From assembly GCA_004292955.1 (NCBI GenBank), contig RDXX01000016.1, positions 1-64,000 on the forward strand: DNA of 64,000 nt. The letters are read 5' to 3'. This DNA comes from Oscillatoriales cyanobacterium (lineage in GTDB: Bacteria; Cyanobacteriota; Cyanobacteriia; Cyanobacteriales; Microcoleaceae). Position 1 is the stretch's first letter; each line of letters begins with the position of its first letter. The position numbers and the translations under genes were made by a program. Under the pieces are notes generated by a model. The model saw only the letters and a list, made by a program, of their open reading frames with translations, had not been told where the DNA came from and did no database searches. Shown piece by piece: positions 26,294 through 36,837 of this stretch.

Positions 26294-27202
26294 TTATCCT
26301 TGTGGATTTTGTAATACACCACCTGCGAGAGCAGTTAAAATCGCCACGCCAAAGGCCAGCCGGTACCACACAAACACCCACGTATTCTGAGTTTGCAGGA
26401 ACTTCATCAGCCAGGCGATCGAAATATAGGAAAAAATAAAAGCTGAAATTGTTCCGACTATCAAAGCTACAACTCCAGCGTCGCTGGCGCCTTCACCCAA
26501 AGCACTTTTCAATTCGACTAAACCAGCCAGAGTAATTGCCGGAATTCCTAACAAGAAAGAAAATCGGGCGGCGGCGGCTCTTTGCAATCCGAGGAACAAT
26601 CCTGCTGTTAGGGTAGAACCCGATCGCGAAACACCAGGAATTATTGCCATTGCTTGAGCTAATCCCATTAAAATACCATCTTTGATATCTAATTTTTCGT
26701 AATCCCGTTCGCGCTTGCCAGTTTTTTCGGCGATCGCTAACAGCAGCGACATCACGATCGAAGCAATCGCGATCGCTCCCAAACTCCGCAGCGGTGATTT
26801 ATCAAAATCTGGCACCAATATCTTGATTAACAATCCAAAAAATATAATTGGTATAGTTCCCAAACCAATCCCCAGCGCCATCCGAAACTCTTGGGATTCG
26901 TAGTCTGAGCGCCTAATAGCTTTAAATCCACCAATAGCTATATTTGTTAAGTCTTTCCAAAAATACCACAGCACTGCCACAATGCTGCCTAATTGAATGA
27001 CAGCAGTATAAGCAACACCCGGATCGGCCCAGCCGAGGGCTAAAGGCACGACTTTTAAATGAGCGCTGCTGCTAATTGGCAAAAATTCCGTTAATCCTTG
27101 GACAATGCCTAAAACAATAGCCTGTAAGATATTAATTTGAGCTGGCCCGGAAGCCTCAGCAACGGGCGTTTGCGCGAATAAGTGAAGCAAAGCAATCATC
27201 AT
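26294..27202 (-). CDS. uppP: Undecaprenyl-diphosphatase
   Basis: This 302-residue polytopic membrane protein recycles the undecaprenyl carrier by removing a phosphate from undecaprenyl-PP for peptidoglycan and other glycan synthesis. The family motifs QGLTEFLPISSSAHL (E and S residues near residue 38) and PGVSRSGSTLTAGLFLGL are intact. It has about seven to eight hydrophobic segments. The N-terminus MMIALLHLFAQTP is slightly extended relative to many homologues. It is not obviously in an operon. Confidence 0.95.
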   Translation of the reverse strand: MMIALLHLFAQTPVAEASGPAQINILQAIVLGIVQGLTEFLPISSSAHLKVVPLALGWADPGVAYTAVIQLGSIVAVLWYFWKDLTNIAIGGFKAIRRSDYESQEFRMALGIGLGTIPIIFFGLLIKILVPDFDKSPLRSLGAIAIASIVMSLLLAIAEKTGKRERDYEKLDIKDGILMGLAQAMAIIPGVSRSGSTLTAGLFLGLQRAAAARFSFLLGIPAITLAGLVELKSALGEGASDAGVVALIVGTISAFIFSYISIAWLMKFLQTQNTWVFVWYRLAFGVAILTALAGGVLQNPQG

Positions 27203-27317
27203 TTGTTGTCAGTTCCTAGTTGTCAGTTTCTATCTGTCAGTCACCAGCGATCGGTTGATATCAAATCCCGTGGATTGTACGGGATATCTGTAGGAACGCG
27301 GCAGTACCAAAGGAGTG

Positions 27318-27499
27318 TCAACTTAAGACTCAAACGTAGTCAGAGATTGCTGTTTGACTATAAAACTCAGATCCCCCCTAGCCCCCCTTCTTAAGGGGGG
27401 GACAAGAAATTACTCAAAGTCCCCCTTTTTAAGGGGGATTTAGGGGGATCTAGACTCGACTAAAAGCGAGATTTATCAAGGGTTTTAGTCTTAAGTTGA
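27318..27499. repeat. Nested inverted repeat of about 180 bp
   Basis: Outer arms TCAACTTAAGACT (27318-27330) and AGTCTTAAGTTGA (27487-27499) are perfect complements. Inside lies GATCCCCCCTAGCCCCCCTT with TTAAGGGGGATTTAGGGGGATC (about 27370-27450), the CCCCCCTTAA...TTAAGGGGGG repeat family that also occurs inside the CHAT gene. GCAGTACC motifs sit just outside each arm. Probably a non-autonomous mobile element with another repeat nested in it. Confidence 0.75.
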
Positions 27500-27677
27500 A
27501 ACCAATGGGCAGTACCGTATCCCTACCCATAGTGTTGTCGATCGCCAATAAAAGCAGATTAAAATAGTTTGTCAAAAACCAATTTAACCTACTCAACTGT
27601 AAATACAGGCATTTGCTGATAAACTTAATAATGTTTTGCACGCTTTTTCGCCACTTTACAGCAACTGCCAACCACCT

Positions 27678-28292
27678 ATGATATTTTCTGATTCCCAAAA
27701 ATTAATTTTGATTGCAGCTTCAGGCAAACGCTGGCTGCGGCGAATCGTGTCTGCTAGTCTTTTAACTGTGGCGATCGCACTTAGCTTGATACTGCTCACC
27801 GGTCAGCCGCCCGCCTTCGCAACACTCACGGACGATCGCTTCGACGGCACCATCTTCGCTCTCTACGCCGGCAACGGTTCCCTCGTTCCTCCTAAAGTCA
27901 AGCTCACAGATTCTTTCAACCGCAAAAAACCCGCATTGTTAGTTTTTTACACTGACGACAGTAGCGACTCCAAGCAATACGCGATCGTTGTCTCAAACCT
28001 CCAGGAATTTTACGGCCGCGAAGCAGATTTTATGCCGATAAGCATTGACTCTTTGCCTTCGCAACCGTCACCAAAAATAACCGAACCCGGTCATTATTAC
28101 GAAGGTTTCGTACCTCAAACTGTCATCCTCGACCAATCGGGAAAAGTAGTTTTTAATGAAAAAGGACAAATACCTTTTGAGAAGGTAGATGATGCCTTTC
28201 GGAAAGTATTCGACTTGCTTCCTAGAGAAAAATCGCTCCCGCTCAAGCGCCGTGTCGTGAACGAACTTAACATCGAATTGTCCAATAAATAG
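27678..28292 (+). CDS. Thioredoxin-fold photosystem I accumulation factor homologue
   Basis: The 204-residue protein, from IFSDSQKLILIAASGKRW, has an N-terminal membrane anchor or signal (ASLLTVAIALSLILLTGQPP, residues about 25-50) followed by a lumenal thioredoxin-fold domain (KKPALLVFYTDDSSDSKQYA and VPQTVILDQSGKVVFNEKGQ). The CxxC redox site is absent: DSSDSK sits where it would be, so it is not a disulfide reductase. It matches the cyanobacterial family annotated as thylakoid-membrane PSI accumulation factor. ATG 27678 is used since translation from the upstream start would add non-homologous residues. Confidence 0.8.
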   Translation: MIFSDSQKLILIAASGKRWLRRIVSASLLTVAIALSLILLTGQPPAFATLTDDRFDGTIFALYAGNGSLVPPKVKLTDSFNRKKPALLVFYTDDSSDSKQYAIVVSNLQEFYGREADFMPISIDSLPSQPSPKITEPGHYYEGFVPQTVILDQSGKVVFNEKGQIPFEKVDDAFRKVFDLLPREKSLPLKRRVVNELNIELSNK

Positions 28293-28334
28293 CTAAGGAT
28301 CGCGAATTAAATAAGTTACAATTTTTATTGTTAT

Positions 28335-28385
28335 TGTGGGATGGGCGTCCCGCCCGTCCAAAAAGAGCGGGCGGGACACCCCACA
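28335..28385. repeat. GC-rich palindrome
   Basis: TGTGGGATGGGCGTCCCGCC pairs with GGCGGGACACCCCACA across a short AAAAAG loop. It is a dispersed hairpin between genes, possibly a terminator for the upstream thioredoxin-fold gene. Confidence 0.7.
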
Positions 28386-28458
28386 AACTTGTGTAAGTTA
28401 TTTAATTCTCATTCCTAATAGCTAATCGCCTATTCAGGACTTACGCAATTTTATATAG

Positions 28459-28636
28459 GACGAACGGGTAGCCAGAAACCCGGTTTTTCACCAAAATATA
28501 TCGTTGCAGGGCTGAATTCTGCCAAAAACCCGGTTTCTCGACTCTGACGAACGGGTAGCCAGAAACCGGGTTTTTTCACCAAAATTATTGGTTACAGCCC
28601 GTAATTCTGCCAAAAACCCGGTTTCTTGAGTCGGAG
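28459..28636. repeat. Tandem 87-bp repeat with AAACCCGGTTTCT palindromes
   Basis: Two diverged copies begin GACGAACGGGTAGCCAGAAA at 28459 and 28546. Each contains paired AGAAACCCGG and AACCCGGTTTCT motifs. It lies 50 bp before the serine-protease start. The same motif family is found at 1964 and 44952. Confidence 0.8.
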
Positions 28637-28685
28637 TGCGATCGCAAACTATCCTAATTTTTTCACGAATTATCAACAGCATCAA

Positions 28686-29615
28686 ATGAAGCAAATTATA
28701 AAAATATTATTAATGACAGTTTTGACTGTACTTTTAGTTTTAGAAGCAGCCGAAGCAGGGCGATCGATAATTAGTGCTTTTGGCGATAGCAGTTCCCGCA
28801 AACCCCTAGCTTTAGAGCGATATACAGGTGTCGCCTACCTCGAACCGGTGCAGTGTACGGGTTCGGTGTTAACCGGAGGATTGTACGTACTCACGGCCGC
28901 CCACTGCCTCAATGAAGGCGGGGTCAAGGTTCCTGCTGGAACTGCTGTAACGGCAACTTTTAAATTGCCCAGCGGTCAAGTTACTATCCCTGTTAGCAAC
29001 TATTATATCCATCCGGGATGGACTGGTTACGAATCAGAAGTCGGAAACGATATTGCTATTTTAAAGCTTAAAAAAACCGCACCGCGTACTGTGGAACAGT
29101 ACGAAATTAACAGGAATAAAAATGAAATTGGCAAGGTGTTTACAAAAATTGGCTATGGATATATCGGCCTGGGTAATAAAGGACAAAATGAGAATTCTAA
29201 TTCTGAGGCGAAACGATATGGAGGTCAAAACCGCTACGATGCACTAGGCGAAATATTCAAAAGTTCTACTGAATCTGATATGTCTGAATTAGTCTTGGGG
29301 AGTCAGTTAATTTTTGATTTTGATGATGGAACCGCCGAACACGATAGTTTGGGGAGGCATTTTCCTAAATTAGCCGATCGCGGTTTGGGGAAAAATGAAA
29401 TAGCTACGGCTAGCGGAGATTCGGGCGGGCCTTCGTTTGTGGACGGGAAAATTGCGGGGATTAGTTCTTGGGGTTATAGCGATCGCGGATTTTTCAAAAC
29501 AAATATCGGCGATATTGATAAAATTGACGATAATGGCAGTTTTGGCGAAATTTCCGGCGACACGCGGGTATCATTTTATGCTAATTGGATTGACAAAGTG
29601 ACAGGTGGAAGATAG
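28686..29615 (+). CDS. Secreted trypsin-like serine protease
   Basis: The 309-residue protein, from KQIIKILLMTVLTVLLVLEA, has a Sec signal peptide (about 20-25 residues). The chymotrypsin-fold triad is visible: His in VLTAAHCLNEG, Asp in EVGNDIAILKL, Ser in ASGDSGGPSFVDGK, followed by GISSWGYSDRG. It is presumably exported to the periplasm or outside. Start ATG 28686 is chosen because the signal peptide begins there; 20 more open codons lie upstream in the repeat. Confidence 0.88.
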   Translation: MKQIIKILLMTVLTVLLVLEAAEAGRSIISAFGDSSSRKPLALERYTGVAYLEPVQCTGSVLTGGLYVLTAAHCLNEGGVKVPAGTAVTATFKLPSGQVTIPVSNYYIHPGWTGYESEVGNDIAILKLKKTAPRTVEQYEINRNKNEIGKVFTKIGYGYIGLGNKGQNENSNSEAKRYGGQNRYDALGEIFKSSTESDMSELVLGSQLIFDFDDGTAEHDSLGRHFPKLADRGLGKNEIATASGDSGGPSFVDGKIAGISSWGYSDRGFFKTNIGDIDKIDDNGSFGEISGDTRVSFYANWIDKVTGGR

Positions 29616-29661
29616 AAGGTAGAATTTAAAATATAGACATCAATTGTTTAAACTTTAAACC

Positions 29662-30723
29662 ATGAGTAGAACCTTAATTCCTGTGATTCTGGCCGGCGGT
29701 AAAGGCGAACGTTTTTGGCCGCTGAGTCGCAAGCAGCGCCCCAAACAGTTTCTCAGTCTCGACGGTAGCGGCAAGAGTTTGCTGCAAGCTACAGCCGATC
29801 GACTATTAACATTAGGTAACGGCTGGGAAGATTTGTGGGTAGTAACATCGGAAATGCTGGCCGACGGAGTGCGGGAACAATTGCCGCTGCTACCTCCTGA
29901 GAATTTGCTGGCGGAACCGGAAGGCCGGGATACTGCGCCGGCGGTGGCTTGGAGTGCGATCGAAATTGCGAAACGTTACGGTGAGGATGCGGTTGTCGGG
30001 TTTTTCCCGGCGGATCACTGGATTGGGGAACCGGAGGAGTTTGTCAAGACTTTGGAGGCGGCGGCTGAATTGGCGACAAAGGAAAGTGCGATCGCCACTT
30101 TGGGAGTCAAGCCGAGTTATGCTTCTACTGGTTACGGCTACATCGAACAAGGCGAGGAAATTGGCAGTTTTGGCGGTTTTCCGGCCTATCGTGTGGCTAG
30201 GTTTACAGAAAAGCCCGATCGCGCCACCGCCGAGGAATTTGTAGCCAGCGGCAAGTTTAGTTGGAATGGCGGAATCTTTGTATTTAAAGTTGGCACTGTC
30301 TTGACAGAATTGCGAAATCATGTGCCGGAAATGATGGCAGCTTTGGAAGCAAAAGGCGCTGCTGCTTACTCGGAATTGCCGAAAATTAGCATCGATTACG
30401 CGCTGATGGAGAAGACGCAAAAAGCCTGTGTATTACCTGTAGGCTTTAGTTGGGACGATTTGGGTGACTGGAATGCGATCGCCCGTTTGTTGCAAGGAGA
30501 CAAGCCGAATGTCGAGTTAGCAAAACACATCGGAATTGATACCAAAGACGCTATTTTCTATGCAGCGGATGAGAATGAAGTCATCGTCACCATCGGTTTA
30601 GAAGATGTCGTCGTTGTCAGAGATGGTAATGTGACTTTGATTGTGAAAAAAGACAGGACGCAGGAGATAAAACAGGTGATTAAAGTATTGGGAGAAGATG
30701 AGAAATTGAAAGATTTACTGTAA
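29662..30723 (+). CDS. manC: Mannose-1-phosphate guanylyltransferase
   Basis: The 353-residue nucleotidyltransferase makes GDP-mannose for surface polysaccharide and glycan synthesis. It has the signature VILAGGKGERFWPLSRKQRP near residue 9, FPADHWI, FTEKPDRATAEEFV and VGFSWDDLGDWNAI. The C-terminal phosphomannose-isomerase domain of long ManC proteins is absent, so this is the single-domain form. Followed within 10 bp by a GTAGGGACAC palindrome. Confidence 0.93.
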   Translation: MSRTLIPVILAGGKGERFWPLSRKQRPKQFLSLDGSGKSLLQATADRLLTLGNGWEDLWVVTSEMLADGVREQLPLLPPENLLAEPEGRDTAPAVAWSAIEIAKRYGEDAVVGFFPADHWIGEPEEFVKTLEAAAELATKESAIATLGVKPSYASTGYGYIEQGEEIGSFGGFPAYRVARFTEKPDRATAEEFVASGKFSWNGGIFVFKVGTVLTELRNHVPEMMAALEAKGAAAYSELPKISIDYALMEKTQKACVLPVGFSWDDLGDWNAIARLLQGDKPNVELAKHIGIDTKDAIFYAADENEVIVTIGLEDVVVVRDGNVTLIVKKDRTQEIKQVIKVLGEDEKLKDLL

Positions 30724-30731
30724 CTAATTCC

Positions 30732-30760
30732 GTAGGGACACGGCACTGCCGTGTCCTTAC
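30732..30760. repeat. GTAGGGACACGGCA palindrome
   Basis: GTAGGGACACGGCACTGCCG followed by TGTCCTTAC folds into a near-perfect hairpin 8 bp after the manC stop. It is the same family as the inner palindrome at 5157-5185 and may serve as a terminator between the convergent manC and Uma2 genes. Confidence 0.75.
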
Positions 30761-30781
30761 TCGATATCTATAATTCTAGAA

Positions 30782-31366
30782 TTACATAATTTCTACTAAA
30801 TCCAACACAAAACCCGGCAGTACATCTTCCCCTGAAAGAGTGGCAGGATTTTGGAGAATTTCCACATCTTGACCGGGGCGATAAATTTCTACCCGCCGAT
30901 TTTGCCTGTCAATTAACCAACCCAATCTCGCACCGTTATCTATATATTCTTGCATTTTATCTTGCAGCTTTTTCAACGAATCAGTCTTTGAGCGCAACTC
31001 AACTACAAAATCGGGACATAAAGGAGCAAAACTGTCTTTTTGTTCCGGTGTTAAAGCATCCCACCGTTCTTTTTTGACCCAAGAGGCATCAGGAGAGCGA
31101 TCGGCACCATTACGGAGGGTGAAACCTCCAGAAGAGTCAAAGGCAACTCCTAGATTATTTTGCCTGCTCCAGGCTTGAAGTTGATACGATAGATCCATAT
31201 TGCGCTTGCTAGTTTCGCTGCCCGTTGGTGGCATAATAATTAACTCCCCTGATACTGTACGTTCAAATTGATAATCGCGGTTGTTCTGACAAAGCTGAAA
31301 AAATTGCTCGTCAGTTAAGTCTATGGATAATTCGATCGAGGTTGCAGGAGATTGGATGGCAATCAT
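30782..31366 (-). CDS. Uma2/DUF820 family putative endonuclease
   Basis: The 194-residue protein, from IAIQSPATSIELSIDLTDEQ, has the Uma2 motifs GELIIMPPTGSETSKRNMDL, RSPDASWVKKERWDALTPEQ, LCPDFVVELRSKTDSLKKLQ and DKMQEYIDNGARLGWLIDRQ. It is a close paralogue of the gene at 14167 (same length, similar throughout). The start ATG 31366 is preferred: the 24 codons upstream do not look like family sequence. The family's job is unknown. Confidence 0.85.
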   Translation of the reverse strand: MIAIQSPATSIELSIDLTDEQFFQLCQNNRDYQFERTVSGELIIMPPTGSETSKRNMDLSYQLQAWSRQNNLGVAFDSSGGFTLRNGADRSPDASWVKKERWDALTPEQKDSFAPLCPDFVVELRSKTDSLKKLQDKMQEYIDNGARLGWLIDRQNRRVEIYRPGQDVEILQNPATLSGEDVLPGFVLDLVEIM

Positions 31367-31722
31367 GTTTTTTATTGGGTTTGAAACACATTGAGAATTT
31401 GGCTTGTAATAACTTACTAATTCAAGTCTTTGACACAATTTTTCAACTCAATAATTTTAATTATAAAAAGATCGTGTCTGGTTTAACTGTAATATTAGCA
31501 TGAGGATTAATGCCACCGCCAAAAACCGTAGCTTGCGGGGCGGAACGCCATCGCCCTCCCCCACACCCCAAAGTACGCGCGGCGCAGCTATCCCCAGCAG
31601 GAATTGCACCCATTCCCGCTATTTCTACCAAAGTTATTCCTCAAGACCAAGGTCAGCTTGGTTAACAGCGCTATCCTAGTAGTTATATAGCCCTTAAACC
31701 CGATCGACCCGGAGGCCACCAC

Positions 31723-33375
31723 GTGTTCAGCCTAGTTCAAAACACTTCTCGCAAAGGAGAAATTCTAGAGGTCGTCTTCCGCAACGGTTGGGACTACATG
31801 AAAAGTCTCCTCACCGGCCGCAAAACCGACGCACCCAGTCTCCCAACTCCAGCGGTTCTCCGCAACATCCTCGTCGAATTAGGCCCAGTTTTTGTAAAAT
31901 TGGGACAATTGTTGAGTACCCGTCCCGACCTTTTACCCGCTGCTTACATCGAAACCCTCTCTTCTTTACAAGCGGAAGTGCCGCCCGTATCATGGTTGGA
32001 AGTAGAAGCAATCGTCCGCCAGGAACTCAAACAGTCGATCGAAGAAACCTTCTCCAAATTTAACACTCAGGCGATCGCCGCAGGTTCGATCGCCCAAACC
32101 CACAAAGCTACCTTAAAAGACGGCCGCGAAGTCGCCCTAAAAGTTCAGCGCCCCGGTATTGATATTGTCATCGAACAAGACATCGCCGTGCTCCGAGGTT
32201 TAGCAGAACTTGTCATGCTGACAGACCTCGGTCAACAATACGATATTGTGGCCCTAGCAGAAGAATTTGCGATCGCCCTGCGTGCAGAATTAGACTTCAT
32301 TCAAGAAGCCAGCTACACAGACGAACTGCGCCGCAATTTATCAAAAAGTCGCTGGTTTGATCCCACACAAGTTGTCCTCCCAGAAATTAACTGGGAATTA
32401 ACTACAAAAAAACTCTTAGTCATGGAGTGGCTGAACGGAGTCCCAATTTTGTCAGGCGATTTGCAAGGAATTCGCCACAAAGGAGATATAAATGCCGAAC
32501 GCGAAGAAATTACAACCCTGCTTTGCCGCGTTTTCTTCCAGCAGTTATATATTGACGGCTTCTTTCACGCAGACCCGCATCCAGGCAACTTATTTTATCT
32601 CAAAGACGGCCGGATAGCTTTGCTCGACTGCGGCATGGTCGGCAGATTAGACCCGCGCACCCAACAGAATCTGACAGAAATGTTGCTGTCAATTGTCGAT
32701 TTAGATGCTCAGCGCTGCGCTCAATTAACATTGCAAATGGCAGAATTTGCTCAGCCTACAAGTTTAGCTAATCTAGAGAACGATTTGGCTCGAATGCTGC
32801 GGAAGTATTATAATGTCAGCTTGTCGCAAATGAACTTGTCGGAAATTTTTTATGAAGTGCTGGAAATCACTCGCAAAAATAAGATTAGGCTTCCCAGTAA
32901 TCTCGGTTTGTATGCAAAAACTCTCGCTAATTTAGAAGGAGTAGCGCGTTCTTTTAATCCCAGATTTAATATTGTAGAACAGGTCAAACCGCTGATGACC
33001 GATATGTTTCGGCGTCAGTTATTAGGAGAAGACCCGGTGCAAGCTTTGCTGAGAACTGCTTTGGATCTAAAAAGCTTATCTTTACAATCTCCGCGACAGG
33101 TGGAAGTGCTTTTAGACCGAGTTACTTCCGAAACTTTGAAGTGGAACTTGACGCTAAAAGAACTCGACCCGCTGCGTCGCACTTTGGGGGATTCAGCCAA
33201 CCGACTTTCTTTTAGTATTGTGGTAGGTTCGCTGATTATGGGGGCGGCAATTATTTCTTCTAACGCGCAAACTGCTCAGCTATCTTTTCTGAGTAATGGT
33301 TTGTTTGGGGCGGCGAGTTTTTTGGGTTTTTGGTTGATTATTAGCATTCTCAGGTCTGGCCGTTTGCGGGGATGA
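31723..33375 (+). CDS. ABC1/AarF (UbiB)-family atypical kinase
   Basis: The 550-residue protein has the ABC1 family motifs: VFVKLGQLLSTRPDLLP (KxGQ) at about residue 55, AAGSIAQTHKATLKDGREVA, ALKVQRPGIDI with the ATP lysine, FFHADPHPGNLF catalytic loop and LLDCGMVGRLD. Two hydrophobic stretches close the C-terminus (SFSIVVGSLIMGAAIIS; FGAASFLGFWLIISILRSG). The start is GTG 31723 with GGAGG at 31711-31715. These proteins support quinone or lipid metabolism. Confidence 0.93.
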   Translation: MFSLVQNTSRKGEILEVVFRNGWDYMKSLLTGRKTDAPSLPTPAVLRNILVELGPVFVKLGQLLSTRPDLLPAAYIETLSSLQAEVPPVSWLEVEAIVRQELKQSIEETFSKFNTQAIAAGSIAQTHKATLKDGREVALKVQRPGIDIVIEQDIAVLRGLAELVMLTDLGQQYDIVALAEEFAIALRAELDFIQEASYTDELRRNLSKSRWFDPTQVVLPEINWELTTKKLLVMEWLNGVPILSGDLQGIRHKGDINAEREEITTLLCRVFFQQLYIDGFFHADPHPGNLFYLKDGRIALLDCGMVGRLDPRTQQNLTEMLLSIVDLDAQRCAQLTLQMAEFAQPTSLANLENDLARMLRKYYNVSLSQMNLSEIFYEVLEITRKNKIRLPSNLGLYAKTLANLEGVARSFNPRFNIVEQVKPLMTDMFRRQLLGEDPVQALLRTALDLKSLSLQSPRQVEVLLDRVTSETLKWNLTLKELDPLRRTLGDSANRLSFSIVVGSLIMGAAIISSNAQTAQLSFLSNGLFGAASFLGFWLIISILRSGRLRG

Positions 33376-33376
33376 T

Positions 33377-33488
33377 TGGTACAAGATCAGTATGTGTTGT
33401 GGAACAGGCATCTTGCCTGTTCTTGAGAATCGTGGTACAAGATCAGTATGTGTTGTGGAACAGGCATCTTGCCTGTTCCTAAGAATCG
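33377..33488. repeat. Tandem 56-bp repeat with GAACAGGCATCTTGCCTGTTC palindrome
   Basis: Two nearly identical 56-bp copies (33377-33432 and 33433-33488) each contain an imperfect palindrome of GAACAGGCA and TGCCTGTTC. A related copy lies at about 50735-50770. It ends 50 bp before the PLD-SNF2 helicase start and separates it from the aarF gene. Confidence 0.85.
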
Positions 33489-33537
33489 TGGAAGATGTAG
33501 AATATAGCCTAATGCAACAACCGCATAAAGGTAGGCT

Positions 33538-36500
33538 ATGTCACAGCATGATTCTTCTCTCCCAAAGTCGGCAATTAGAGACAACCGTCATCGCGGAACT
33601 GTGGGCAATTTTTTGAAAGCCAAGGTCGAGAAAAACTCAACCCTATCCATTGTTTCTGCTTACTTTACAATTTATGCCTTTGATGCTTTGAAGGAACAAC
33701 TTCTAGGTATTAAAAGCTTGAAATTTTTGTTTGGTGAACCGCGCTTCATCAAGTCCCTTGACCCCAGTAAAACCGATAAAAAGGCGTTCCAAATTGAGGA
33801 TCAGGGCTTGCAGCTACAGAATCGGTTGCAGCAAAAACGGGTTGCGAAAGAATGTGCAGAATGGATTGAAAAAAAAGTCCAGATACGGTCGGTCAAGCAA
33901 TCTAATTTACTGCACGGCAAAATGTATCACATTGCTCATAACGGAACTGAAAATGCTATTATGGGCAGTTCTAATTTTACCATGCGGGGACTGGGATTAG
34001 GTAGGAAAAACAACAATATTGAACTCAATTTAGAAGTAGATAGTAAACGGGATACCCGCGACCTTAAAGCCTGGTTTGATGAACTCTGGAATGATGCCGA
34101 ACTCATCGAAGATGTCACACAAGACGTGCTGCTGTATCTAGAGCAACTTTACCAGAATAATTCTCCTGAGTTTATCTACTACAAAACTCTGTTTCATATC
34201 TTCGAGACATTTCTCGATGACCTAGAAAAAAGCGATATTCTCAGCGAACAGCTACACCTATTTGATACAGAAATCTGGAAATCTCTATTTGAATTTCAAA
34301 AAGACGGAGTTAAGGCAGCCATCAATAAAATCCGACGATATAACGGGTGTATTATTGCTGACAGCGTTGGTTTAGGTAAAACATTTGAAGCTCTCGCGGT
34401 GATTAAATATTTTGAACTTCGCAATGAAAAAGTTTTGGTTCTTTGTCCCAAAAAACTCCGCGATAATTGGACTGTATATCTAGCACAAAACAATAGCGAT
34501 CTCAATCCTTTGGTTAAAGACCGCTTCAACTATACAGTCCTGTCTCACACCGACTTGAGTCGTGACTCTGGTTACTCTGGGGACATTAATTTAGCAACGA
34601 TTAATTGGGGTAACTACGACTTGGTAGTTATTGATGAATCGCACAATTTCCGCAACAACATCAAGAGCAAACGGGACGAATCTGGCAATCTAATTAGAAA
34701 GAGCCGTTACGAAAGGCTGATGGATGATATTATCAAGAGCGGTGTCAAAACTCAGGTGCTACTCTTATCAGCAACTCCGGTTAACAATGATTTAAAGGAT
34801 TTGCGGAATCAACTTTATTTTATAACAGAAGGTAGCGACGCTGCGTTTAGGGAATCGCTGGGAATTGTTAGTCTGCGCGATACACTAGCTGATGCTCAGC
34901 GGAAATTTACCAAGTGGGCAAAGAAAAGTCGCGATCGCAAAACTAGCGAACTCCTGGAAGAACTAAGTTCTGCTTTCTTCAAACTGCTTGACGAATTGAC
35001 GATCGCCCGATCGCGCAAACACATTCAAAAATACTACAAAGATGCGATCGCCCAATTAGGCGGCTTTCCAGAACGGCTCAAACCCATCTCGGTATTTCCT
35101 GAGATTGACCGAGAGGGTGAGTTCATGTCCTACGAACAGCTTAACAGTGAAATTTCTAAATATCAACTCTCCCTATTCAACCCTTCAAAATATGTCCTGC
35201 CGCCATACCGTTCGGCTTATGAAAATAAAAGAGTGCAAAACTTCAAACAGAGCGATCGCGAACGCTCTCTGATCGGCATGATAAAGGTTAATTTTTTGAA
35301 ACGCCTGGAAAGCTCGGTGAATTCCTTCGCTATCACAATGCAGCGGACTATTGACAAAATATCCGAGTTACAAAAACGACTCGAATCCTTCAAGAATTGG
35401 CAAGACGAAAACGCGGTAATTGATTTCAACTATTTAGAGTTTGAGGCAGAAGAAGACGAGGATTTACGAGCGGCGTGGGAGGTTGGCAAGCTAAAAGTTA
35501 AAATGCTGCACCTCGATGTCGAAACCTGGTTAAAAGACCTAAAAAACGACAAGAAACAGCTTAAACAAATCTACAATTCTGCCCAAAGCATTTCTGTTGA
35601 ACGCGATGCCAAGCTGGCTGAGTTAAAATCACTAATCGCCGAGAAAGTCAAGCATCCTACGACTAACAAGCATGGTCAACCAAATCGCAAGGTTTTAGTC
35701 TTTACTGCCTTTGCAGATACCGCAGTCTATCTCTACGAAGGATTGCGGGAGTGGGCTACATTAGACTTGAAAATTAACTTAGCTTTGGTGACTGGTGGTT
35801 CGGCGAAAAATCAGACTACCTTTGGCAAAAATGAGTTCAATCACGTCCTGACAAATTTTTCACCTTTCGCCAAGAAACGCGCCCAAATTCCATCTATGCG
35901 GCAAGACGGCGAGATTGACCTATTAATTGCCACAGATTGTATATCAGAAGGGCAAAATTTACAAGATTGCGATTATCTGATTAACTACGACATCCACTGG
36001 AACCCAGTCCGAATTATCCAGCGGTTCGGTAGGTGCGATCGCATTGGTAGCCCCAATCACACCGTACAATTAATCAATTTTTGGCCGACAGAGGACCTGG
36101 ATCAGTACATCAATCTGAAAAATCGAGTAGAAGCACGGATGGCTTTAGCGGACATAGCTGGTACATTTGAAGATAATCTGCTGGAGGTAAAGGAGATTCA
36201 AGAACTAATTGAGAGTGATTTGAAATACCGCGACAAGCAGTTGCTGCGATTGAGAGACGAGGTGCTGGATATCGAAGATTTCACCGAAAGTGTCGCCCTA
36301 ACGGAATTCACTCTCGATGATTTCCGAATGGAACTAGCCAAATACATTGAGAGCAACCGCAAACTACTCCAAGATGCTCCTTTAGGACTTTATGCAGTAG
36401 TTCCAACTAACTCGGAGTACCCGATAATTGCTCCTGGCGTAATTTTTTGCCTCAAACAAAAAGGCGATTCTCTTGATAATAAAACCGTCAACCCGCTGCA

Positions 36501-36837
36501 ACCATATTTTGTAGTTTACGTGCGCGAAAATAAGGAAGTGCGATTGAGTTTTGCTCAACCCAAACAAATACTTGAAATATATCGGTTGCTGTGCGCGGGA
36601 TGTACGGTTCCCTATGAAGAGTTGTGCAATTTGTTCGATCGAGAAACTAATAACGGATTTGATATGAGTTTGTATAACGATTTGCTCAAGCTGGCCGTTG
36701 ATTCAATTGCAGATATTTACAAGAAGCGGAGCATCGGCAATCTGCTGTCTAGCCGCCGTGCTGTGTTGGTTGAGCAAGCGCATCAGGTTAAAGCAACAAC
36801 GGATTTTGAACTGATTACCTGGCTGGTGATTAAATGA
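33538..36837 (+). CDS. PLD-nuclease/SNF2-helicase fusion (defence-type)
   Basis: The 1099-residue protein starts with a phospholipase-D-like domain carrying one HKD-type motif, [13 protein letters not shown] followed by [11 protein letters not shown] (about residues 122-152). An SNF2-type SF2 helicase follows: Walker [14 protein letters not shown] (about 274-286), DESHNFRN (about 366), [11 protein letters not shown] (about 410), and motif [16 protein letters not shown] (about 826-839). Such PLD-SNF2 proteins are typical of restriction-like phage-defence loci. It overlaps the next gene by 4 bp (ATGA), so the two are translationally coupled. No DNA methyltransferase is encoded in this operon. 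Confidence 0.88.
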   Translation: MSQHDSSLPKSAIRDNRHRGTVGNFLKAKVEKNSTLSIVSAYFTIYAFDALKEQLLGIKSLKFLFGEPRFIKSLDPSKTDKKAFQIEDQGLQLQNRLQQKRVAKECAEWIEKKVQIRSVKQSNLLHGKMYHIAHNGTENAIMGSSNFTMRGLGLGRKNNNIELNLEVDSKRDTRDLKAWFDELWNDAELIEDVTQDVLLYLEQLYQNNSPEFIYYKTLFHIFETFLDDLEKSDILSEQLHLFDTEIWKSLFEFQKDGVKAAINKIRRYNGCIIADSVGLGKTFEALAVIKYFELRNEKVLVLCPKKLRDNWTVYLAQNNSDLNPLVKDRFNYTVLSHTDLSRDSGYSGDINLATINWGNYDLVVIDESHNFRNNIKSKRDESGNLIRKSRYERLMDDIIKSGVKTQVLLLSATPVNNDLKDLRNQLYFITEGSDAAFRESLGIVSLRDTLADAQRKFTKWAKKSRDRKTSELLEELSSAFFKLLDELTIARSRKHIQKYYKDAIAQLGGFPERLKPISVFPEIDREGEFMSYEQLNSEISKYQLSLFNPSKYVLPPYRSAYENKRVQNFKQSDRERSLIGMIKVNFLKRLESSVNSFAITMQRTIDKISELQKRLESFKNWQDENAVIDFNYLEFEAEEDEDLRAAWEVGKLKVKMLHLDVETWLKDLKNDKKQLKQIYNSAQSISVERDAKLAELKSLIAEKVKHPTTNKHGQPNRKVLVFTAFADTAVYLYEGLREWATLDLKINLALVTGGSAKNQTTFGKNEFNHVLTNFSPFAKKRAQIPSMRQDGEIDLLIATDCISEGQNLQDCDYLINYDIHWNPVRIIQRFGRCDRIGSPNHTVQLINFWPTEDLDQYINLKNRVEARMALADIAGTFEDNLLEVKEIQELIESDLKYRDKQLLRLRDEVLDIEDFTESVALTEFTLDDFRMELAKYIESNRKLLQDAPLGLYAVVPTNSEYPIIAPGVIFCLKQKGDSLDNKTVNPLQPYFVVYVRENKEVRLSFAQPKQILEIYRLLCAGCTVPYEELCNLFDRETNNGFDMSLYNDLLKLAVDSIADIYKKRSIGNLLSSRRAVLVEQAHQVKATTDFELITWLVIK

